From NCBI GenBank assembly GCA_041745515.1, contig JBGTIU010000026.1:1-12429 (forward strand): a stretch of DNA of 12,429 nt, given 5' to 3'. Of this stretch, positions 7,159 through 12,429 are shown one piece after another. Under the pieces are notes generated by a model. It did not search any database and had not been told where the DNA came from. It saw nothing but the letters and a program-made list of their open reading frames with translations. This stretch comes from JAKFWF01 sp041745515. GTDB lineage: Bacteria > Pseudomonadota > Alphaproteobacteria > Rhizobiales > Hyphomicrobiaceae. Both the position numbers and the translations under genes were made by a program. Every line of letters starts with the position of its first letter. Positions within the stretch are counted from its first letter, which is position 1.

Positions 7159-8118
7159 TCAAAAATCATGCTTGCGCAGGAATGCAATGACGTCTCGCGT
7201 TGCCTGCAGCTTGAGTTCTGGAGTGCCGCCGCAACAATGGGCACCAAGCGTCACACAGTTTCGCCTTGCCCAATCGTACCACTGCCGCCTCGGAATGGAT
7301 GCGCCATCGCTTGCCGCCGACAGCTGACCATCATCCTCGATCCAAACCCGGCATCCTGAATAATTCTCTGCCCACGGATCGAAGTGCGGTTTGGCCCCCA
7401 TCGCCTCCCATGCGTGATGAGCACCTTTGTAAATTTTGACCTCGATATTTCCATTGCCGGTCTCGCGCAAATGACGGGCGCGCTCGACGCATGGCTGCGC
7501 GGGCGTCATGTCATCGAGCTCCGCGAGCATGAACAGGATCGGCGCGCCCGTCGTGATTGTCGAGCGATTGAGCCAAGTACATCCGGGTGCGATTGCCACA
7601 TGGGCTGCGAACGCGACATTGCTGACCCGCATCCATCGGCGTCGAACCTCCAATGCGGTATCGAGCGCTGCTATTCCGCCTTTCGACACGCCAAGTACCG
7701 CGATTCTGTTCAGTTTGAAGCGCTCGTCGCGACTGAGCCAGCGCAGACCTGCGATAGCGTCGTTACCTGACTGCCAGCGGGTCAGAAGTCGCTGATCATG
7801 AACCGAGCTGACAATGCCACGCGATACGAAACTATCGATGACCAGCGCCGCAATCCCTTCGGCGGCGAGAGCCGCGGCATAATGAATTTCGCGAACCGCT
7901 TTGACACCGCCGCTCGATGGCGTGATCACTACGGCGGAAAGCGGAAACCGGGCATTATCAGGAAGATGCAGTCGCGCCTTGAGTGCGATAGGTTGGGCAT
8001 TGCTGGTATTCGGGACGGTGTTGGTCGGAAAACGCACGTCTTCGATTGCTTCCGCGCGGACATGACCCCATGACCCTGGCCACAGCAACGTTGCAAGCAG
8101 TGCGATCGCTAATTTCAT
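7159..8118 (-). CDS. exported dienelactone-hydrolase-like alpha/beta hydrolase
   Basis: A 319-residue serine hydrolase of the dienelactone hydrolase family; its substrate is not identifiable. The start at 8118 (MKLAIALLATLLW) is chosen because it opens directly into a signal peptide with a cleavage region near HVRAEA (19-24). The frame is open upstream to 8259, but those residues look non-coding and no good ribosome binding site marks any start. The nucleophile is S145 in GVSKGG, the likely acid is D202 or D203 (AELDDMTP), and the base is H234 or H235 (KGAHHAWE). Between the His and the last helix (about 300-319) there is a longer than usual segment (about 240-300) with C256, C288, C295 and C296; C180 and C210 occur earlier. 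Six or more Cys in an exported protein suggest disulfides. Classical dienelactone hydrolases are cytosolic with a Cys nucleophile, so this is a family-level call only. It converges with the CHAT gene, with 7 bp between the stops and no visible terminator. Confidence 0.88.
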   Translation of the reverse strand: MKLAIALLATLLWPGSWGHVRAEAIEDVRFPTNTVPNTSNAQPIALKARLHLPDNARFPLSAVVITPSSGGVKAVREIHYAAALAAEGIAALVIDSFVSRGIVSSVHDQRLLTRWQSGNDAIAGLRWLSRDERFKLNRIAVLGVSKGGIAALDTALEVRRRWMRVSNVAFAAHVAIAPGCTWLNRSTITTGAPILFMLAELDDMTPAQPCVERARHLRETGNGNIEVKIYKGAHHAWEAMGAKPHFDPWAENYSGCRVWIEDDGQLSAASDGASIPRRQWYDWARRNCVTLGAHCCGGTPELKLQATRDVIAFLRKHDF

Positions 8119-8330
8119 TGTAACGTGCACCACAAGGGCTCGTCGGGCGGTCATCGCAACAGTCGCTCGAATCTTGACGCGTAATTTGTGTGCCAGCAAT
8201 GGAACTTGTCGACATGAGAATACAGCTCTATCCCGCTCGCCGGCGATTGCGATCTCCATTCGCGCTGCGCCACCTTCACCCGGTGCGGAAGCAGTAGTTC
8301 CAGCCGATGCCTATCAAGCAAGAGGCCATG

Positions 8331-10631
8331 ATGTCCACCGCCGCCAGAATTACCGCCCGCATTGCCCAAGAACTCGGTGTGCAGGTTGCCCAGGTCGCGG
8401 CGACGATCGAACTGCTCGGCGATGGTGCGACGGTGCCGTTCATCGCGCGCTACCGCAAGGAGAAAACCGGCGGGCTCGACGATACGCAGCTGCGCCGGCT
8501 CGATGAGCGGCTTGGCTACCTTCGTGAGCTCGAGGATCGCCGTCAGACCGTGCTGCGGAGCATCGGCGAGCAGGCCAAGCTCACGCCCGAATTGCAACGC
8601 GCAATCGACGCCGCCGAAAGCAAGGTCGATCTGGAGGATCTCTATGCCCCGTTCAAGCCCAAACGGCGGACCAAGGCACAGATCGCGCGCGAAGCCGGTC
8701 TCGAGTCGCTCGCCGAGGTGCTGTTGGCGAATCCGACGTTGTCGCCCGAAGCGGAGGCCGCGAAATTCATCTCAATCGAGAAAGGTGTTGCCGACGCCAA
8801 GGCCGCGCTCGACGGTGCGCGCCAGATCCTGATCGAGCGCATCAGCGAAATGCCGAATCTGGTCGGGGCATTGCGCGCCTGGCTTTGGGACACCGGCCTT
8901 GTCGTGTCGAAGGTCGTCAAGGGCAAGGAAACCGAGGGCGCCAAGTACACCGACTATTTCGCCTTCTCGCAGAAGATGAAGGATCTGCCCTCGCATCGCA
9001 TCCTGGCGTTGCTGCGGGCCCGCAACGAAGGGGTTCTCGACCTTGCTCTCGATGTGCCTCGCCCGGAGAAACAGTCGCATCCGGCGGACGGCCGGATCAT
9101 GGCGGTGTTCGGCATCGCCGATCAAGGACGACCGGCGGACAAGTGGCGGGCCGACACCGCCCGGCTGGCGTGGAAGGCAAGATTGCACAATGCACTTTCG
9201 AACGATCTGATGGCGCGATTGAAAGAACGCGCCGATGCGGAAGCGGTCTCAGTGTTCTCGAAGAACTTGAAGGACCTGCTGCTCGCCGCCCCGGCCGGGC
9301 CGCGCCCGACCATGGGACTTGACCCGGGCGTTCGCACCGGCGTCAAGGTCGCCGTCGTTGGTGCCACGGGCAAGGTCGTCGATACCACGACGATCTACCC
9401 GCACGAGCCGCGCCGCGAATGGTATGGTTCCATGGCTGCGATTGCCGCCCTTTGCCTCAAACACAAAGTCGAACTGATCAGCATCGGCAACGGCACCGCC
9501 AGCCGCGAGACCGACAAGCTGGTCGCCGAAGTGATGCAGAAGATGCCGCAGTTGAAGCTGACGAAAGTGGTGGTGAGCGAAGCCGGCGCGTCGGTCTATT
9601 CGGCATCCGAACTTGCGGCGCGTGAGTTTCCCGGCCTAGACGTAAGCCTGCGCGGAGCGGTGTCGATCGCGCGCCGTCTGCAAGACCCGTTGGCCGAGCT
9701 GGTCAAGATCGAGCCGAAAGCGATCGGCGTCGGCCAGTACCAGCACGACGTCGATCAGGCAGGGCTTGCCCGCTCGTTGGACGCTGCAGTCGAAGACTGC
9801 GTCAACTTGATCGGCGTCGATGTCAACACGGCGTCGGCGCCGCTGCTGGCGCGCGTCGCAGGCCTCAACGCCACGCTTGGCGCCAACATCGTCGCCCACC
9901 GTGATCAGCACGGCGCATTCAAGACGCGCATCGCGATCAAAAAGGTCCCGCGCATGGGTCCAAAAACGTTTGAGCAGGCAGCTGGCTTTTTGCGCATCAT
10001 GAATGGGGCCAATCCGCTCGATGGCTCGGCGGTGCACCCGGAGGCGTATCCCTTGGTCGAGAAGATCGCCGGCGCGACCAAACGGCCTTTGAAGGCAATG
10101 ATTGGTGACCGGGCGTTCCTGAAGTCTCTCCAGCCGAAACAATTCGCCGACGAGACGTTCGGCGTGCCGACCATCTCCGACATCCTCGCCGAACTCGAAA
10201 AACCCGGCCGCGACCCGCGCCCTGAGTTCAAGACGGCGACGTTCGTGGACGGCGTCAAGAATATGTCGGACCTGAAGCCCGGCATGCGGCTGGAAGGCGT
10301 GGTGACAAATGTTGCGGCGTTCGGCGCGTTCGTTGATGTCGGTGTGCATCAGGACGGGCTGGTGCACATCTCAGAGCTGTCCGACCGGTTCGTCAAGGAC
10401 CCTCGCGAGGTCGTCAAAGCTGGCGACGTCGTGAAAGTGCGCGTCAAGGATGTCGATTTGGCGCGCAAGCGGATTGGATTGACCATGAAATCCGGAACGA
10501 TCCAGCCGGGAAGTGTGCCGGCACCTCCGACAGGCGGTAATCACCGCCCGGGAGCACCGATCCCGAATGGTGCGGAACCCGCCGGAGAAAGTGCGCTGGC
10601 GGCCGCCTTGAGAAAGGCGAGAGGTGGATGA
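8331..10631 (+). CDS. tex: Tex, RNA-binding transcription accessory protein
   Basis: A cytoplasmic Tex/S1 protein of 766 residues, close to the usual length, thought to act on RNA and the transcription machinery. Domain order fits the family: an N-terminal helical part (1-~310), a YqgF/RNase-H-like fold starting at TMGLDPGVRTGVKVAV (D331), helix-hairpin-helix repeats after the GVGQYQHDVDQ segment (about 460-610), and an S1 RNA-binding domain (about 651-721, GMRLEGVVTNVAAFGAFVDV). A ~45-residue Gly/Pro/Ala-rich tail of low complexity ends the protein. Two adjacent ATGs (8328, 8331) and an earlier one (8307) are possible starts. The AAGAGG at 8320-8325 is best spaced (5 bases) for 8331; starting at 8307 would add eight residues. 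It is divergent from the hydrolase gene across about 210 bp, where I found no convincing promoter. Probably a single-gene unit with no functional tie to its neighbours. Confidence 0.97.
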   Translation: MSTAARITARIAQELGVQVAQVAATIELLGDGATVPFIARYRKEKTGGLDDTQLRRLDERLGYLRELEDRRQTVLRSIGEQAKLTPELQRAIDAAESKVDLEDLYAPFKPKRRTKAQIAREAGLESLAEVLLANPTLSPEAEAAKFISIEKGVADAKAALDGARQILIERISEMPNLVGALRAWLWDTGLVVSKVVKGKETEGAKYTDYFAFSQKMKDLPSHRILALLRARNEGVLDLALDVPRPEKQSHPADGRIMAVFGIADQGRPADKWRADTARLAWKARLHNALSNDLMARLKERADAEAVSVFSKNLKDLLLAAPAGPRPTMGLDPGVRTGVKVAVVGATGKVVDTTTIYPHEPRREWYGSMAAIAALCLKHKVELISIGNGTASRETDKLVAEVMQKMPQLKLTKVVVSEAGASVYSASELAAREFPGLDVSLRGAVSIARRLQDPLAELVKIEPKAIGVGQYQHDVDQAGLARSLDAAVEDCVNLIGVDVNTASAPLLARVAGLNATLGANIVAHRDQHGAFKTRIAIKKVPRMGPKTFEQAAGFLRIMNGANPLDGSAVHPEAYPLVEKIAGATKRPLKAMIGDRAFLKSLQPKQFADETFGVPTISDILAELEKPGRDPRPEFKTATFVDGVKNMSDLKPGMRLEGVVTNVAAFGAFVDVGVHQDGLVHISELSDRFVKDPREVVKAGDVVKVRVKDVDLARKRIGLTMKSGTIQPGSVPAPPTGGNHRPGAPIPNGAEPAGESALAAALRKARGG

Positions 10632-10746
10632 AGGCAGGCGCGTCGTGGCTGACTGAGGCACTTTGGCCACGGCCAGCGCGGCGCGAGCATCGGTCCTGCG
10701 CACTTCGCGCGTGCCGGGACTATGCGAATAGGTTATTCATTGCCGA

Positions 10747-11325
10747 ATGCAATTAGCTGTGACCAGTACGCTATCTTTGAAACGCCTGTCGGGCGGCGTT
10801 CTGGGGCTTTTGGTCCTAATGCTGGGACCGCCAACCACGCTTGCCCAGAACCCGGCGCCGTTTATTTACGAGATGAAGCTCGGCGTGCTGGCGCATGATG
10901 TGCCAGATTTGTGGAGCGGCTTCCGCCTCGAGAGTGGTGTCGATTTCAACGCCGAGCTGCTGTTTTCGCCGGCCATGCCGTTCCTCTGGGGAGCAATTCG
11001 ACCGGCTCTTGGCGGCACCGTCAATACGCAGGGGCACACCAGCAAGGCCTACCTCGGCGCGCGCTGGCAGGTCGACACGGTCTCCGGGCTCTACTTCGGG
11101 ATCGGTCTCGGCGGCGCTGTACACGACGGCCATCTGATCCCCGATGCGATCGATCGAAAGGCGCTCGGCAGCCGCGTGCTGTTTCATATCCCGGCCGAGA
11201 TTGGCTTCCGGTTCGATAACCACCACAGCATCTCGATTTATTTCGAGCATATGTCGAACGGCGGGACGCAACGCTATAACGAGGCGCTCGATAGCCTCGG
11301 TGTCCGTTACGGCTACCGGTTCTGA
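10747..11325 (+). CDS. PagL-type lipid A 3-O-deacylase / acyloxyacyl hydrolase family protein
   Basis: A 192-residue outer-membrane beta-barrel candidate. A signal peptide (hydrophobic core about 15-27, TTLA cleavage near 33) is followed by alternating-pattern strands and a C-terminal aromatic residue (GYRF), as in outer-membrane proteins. The signature FEHMSNGG places H168 and S170 in the PagL His-x-Ser arrangement, which removes the 3-O-linked acyl chain of lipid A. In P. aeruginosa PagL the third catalytic residue is a Glu 12 residues after the Ser. Here that position is D182 (LDSLGVRYGYRF), while a Glu (E179) lies 9 after the Ser, so the acid is either Asp or shifted. The start is the first ATG that gives a complete signal peptide; no clear ribosome binding site precedes it. 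It may be co-transcribed with the small membrane protein that starts 69 bp downstream. Family confidence is good; enzymatic activity is inferred. Confidence 0.85.
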   Translation: MQLAVTSTLSLKRLSGGVLGLLVLMLGPPTTLAQNPAPFIYEMKLGVLAHDVPDLWSGFRLESGVDFNAELLFSPAMPFLWGAIRPALGGTVNTQGHTSKAYLGARWQVDTVSGLYFGIGLGGAVHDGHLIPDAIDRKALGSRVLFHIPAEIGFRFDNHHSISIYFEHMSNGGTQRYNEALDSLGVRYGYRF

Positions 11326-11394
11326 ACCATTGCCGCGACGGCAATTGTGGCGCAGTCTCGTCTGCACGGTGGCTGACCTAACCCGGGGACGCAC

Positions 11395-11598
11395 ATGACG
11401 AGGCGAACAACCAGGGTTTTGTGGGGTTTGATCGGCATCTGCCTGTTCGCCGGCGTGGCGGTCAGTCTGGCCGTTCTCGTCGGGCCGCCCGATTGGGTCA
11501 GGTCCAAGGAACTGCGCCAGCTCGAGGTGCTGCTCGATTTGACGGCGATCCTGTTCTGGATGCTTGTATTCGCGTTCTATTGGACCAATAAGAAGTGA
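11395..11598 (+). CDS. small two-helix inner-membrane protein, unknown function
   Basis: A 67-residue protein, not recognised. The N-terminus is basic (TRRTTR), then a hydrophobic helix (about 8-30), a short charged loop (RSKELRQLE, about 36-44) and a second hydrophobic helix rich in aromatic residues (about 46-63), ending in Asn-Lys-Lys. By the positive-inside rule both ends should be cytoplasmic. GGGGA ends about 6 bases before the ATG and is a usable ribosome binding site, which supports a real gene despite its size. It lies 69 bp after the PagL-like gene on the same strand, so it may share a transcript. No function should be assigned. Confidence 0.65.
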   Translation: MTRRTTRVLWGLIGICLFAGVAVSLAVLVGPPDWVRSKELRQLEVLLDLTAILFWMLVFAFYWTNKK

Positions 11599-11635
11599 AT
11601 AACCCGACGTTTTAAGTGATAGGCGACGTGCCTCA

Positions 11636-11666
11636 TTGTCAGGCGGTCGGGCTTTCGCCATATATC
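11636..11666 (+). promoter_or_regulatory. possible dapF promoter giving a leaderless transcript
   Basis: TTGTCA (11636-11641, 5 of 6) and TATATC (11661-11666, 4 of 6; TATAT also fits the alphaproteobacterial -10 style) are 19 bases apart. A start site 6-7 bases later would fall on or next to the dapF ATG at 11672. No purine-rich ribosome binding site precedes that ATG. The spacing is longer than ideal. Confidence 0.35.
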
Positions 11667-11671
11667 GCCGC

Positions 11672-12429
11672 ATGACCGTCAGCGCCGCGCTCGAAGACTC
11701 GATCAGATTCCGCAAGATGAACGGCCTCGGCAACGAGATCGTACTGGTCGATCTGCGCGCCACCAACAGGACGATCTCCGCCGAACAGGCCCGCGCCTTG
11801 GCGGCCGATCCACTGTCACGCTTCGACCAGATGATGGTGCAGCATGATCCGCACACTCCCGGCACAGAAGCATATGTACTGATCTACAATAAGGATGGCT
11901 CGCAGGCGGAGGCTTGCGGCAACGGCATGCGCTGCTTGGCATGGCTGACCGCGCAGGCAACCGGCCGCAATCAGTTAAAGTTCGAGACCGCGCCCGGCGT
12001 GCTCGATGTAACTGTAAAGGACCGCGAGCACATCACTGTCGATATGGGCGAGCCGCGCTTTGCTTGGGATCAAATCCCGCTGGCGGAGCCGTTCCACGAC
12101 ACCACCAGGATCGAGCTGCAGATCGGGCCGATTGACAAGCCCATTTTGCACTCGCCGTCGGTGATCAACGTCGGCAATCCGCACGCCGTGTTCTGGGTCA
12201 CCGATGTTTTGGCCTATGACCTCGCTCGCTGCGGGCCGTTGCTCGAGAACCATCCGATTTTTCCCGAACGGGCGAACATCTCACTCGCGACGGCCACTTC
12301 GCGCACTGCGATCACGTTGCGGACGTGGGAGCGCGGTGCGGGGCTGACGCGGGCCTGCGGTTCGGCTGCATGCGCCGCGGCTGTGCTGGGCGCACGCACG
12401 GGCAGAACCGAGCGCAAGGTCACCGTCAG
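11672..12429 (+). CDS. dapF: diaminopimelate epimerase (3' end cut by window edge)
   Basis: A PLP-independent racemase that converts LL- to meso-diaminopimelate in the cytoplasm, for lysine and peptidoglycan synthesis. 252 complete codons are present of a protein usually about 275-290 long. The N-terminal FRKMNGLGNEIVLVD (13-27) is the family signature. The two catalytic Cys are C82 in EACGNGMRC and C229 in TRACGSAACA, and the substrate-binding VINVGNPHAVFW segment lies between them. The N-terminus carries about ten residues more before FRKMNGLGN than E. coli DapF, so the ATG at 11672 could be debated; an internal Met16 would cut into the fold and is less likely. No ribosome binding site is seen upstream. 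The small membrane protein ends 73 bp earlier, and dapF probably has its own promoter. Confidence 0.97.
   Translation, partial: MTVSAALEDSIRFRKMNGLGNEIVLVDLRATNRTISAEQARALAADPLSRFDQMMVQHDPHTPGTEAYVLIYNKDGSQAEACGNGMRCLAWLTAQATGRNQLKFETAPGVLDVTVKDREHITVDMGEPRFAWDQIPLAEPFHDTTRIELQIGPIDKPILHSPSVINVGNPHAVFWVTDVLAYDLARCGPLLENHPIFPERANISLATATSRTAITLRTWERGAGLTRACGSAACAAAVLGARTGRTERKVTV

Noticed and set aside
8119..8330. Promoter search in the hydrolase/tex divergent gap (for example TTGACG at 8174 or TTGTCG at 8206)
   Set aside because: The -35-like elements have no acceptable -10 at 16-18 bases, so no promoter is annotated.
9636..10367. Minus-strand open frame of 243 codons opposite tex
   Set aside because: Antisense to well-conserved Tex domains, with His/Arg-rich composition typical of a shadow frame.
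10645..10720. Weak hairpins after tex (GTGGC...GCCAC at 10645-10670, and GTCC/GCAC...GTGC/GGAC at 10693-10720) as a terminator
   Set aside because: The first has short arms and a 16-base loop, the second an interrupted stem, and neither is followed by a T run. Not enough for a terminator call.

Overview
This window looks like chromosomal DNA of a GC-rich alphaproteobacterium, most likely in the Hyphomicrobiales (Bradyrhizobium/Nitrobacteraceae or Xanthobacteraceae type). That placement rests on the base composition, the protein styles (a CHASE2-type class III cyclase with the C-terminal tail common in these bacteria, a long Tex, a DapF) and alphaproteobacterial-looking promoters. It is an inference from reading, not from a search. 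I see no tRNA, rRNA, insertion sequence, integrase, CRISPR array or phage gene.

Layout from left to right: (1) the 5' part of a D-2-hydroxyacid dehydrogenase gene on the minus strand, running off the left edge (1-805). (2) A 290-bp divergent intergenic region with a candidate promoter and a perfect 8-bp-arm palindrome just before a strong ribosome binding site. (3) A plus-strand three-gene cluster (1096-7151): a small exported FecR-like protein, a membrane CHASE2 adenylate cyclase, and a large exported TPR-CHAT putative cysteine protease. (4) An exported dienelactone-hydrolase-like serine hydrolase on the minus strand (7159-8118), facing the cluster tail to tail with only 7 bp between stops. 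(5) Divergently, tex, an RNA-binding transcription accessory factor (8331-10631). (6) A PagL-type outer-membrane lipid A deacylase homologue (10747-11325) and a 67-residue two-helix membrane protein (11395-11598). (7) The start of dapF, diaminopimelate epimerase, running off the right edge (11672-12429).

The part that behaves like a system is the cluster at 1096-7151. Two exported proteins flank the gene of a receptor cyclase whose sensory CHASE2 domain should face the periplasm, so all three could meet in that compartment. The CHAT protein keeps the His and Cys of the CHAT catalytic dyad, and the cyclase keeps its metal-binding, adenine-selecting and transition-state residues. A reasonable hypothesis is an envelope-sensing route to cAMP in which the CHAT protein and the FecR-like protein modulate, or are modulated by, the CHASE2 receptor. 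Nothing in the sequence proves that interaction. The remaining genes are housekeeping (tex, dapF) or envelope/metabolic genes with no evident link to the cluster.
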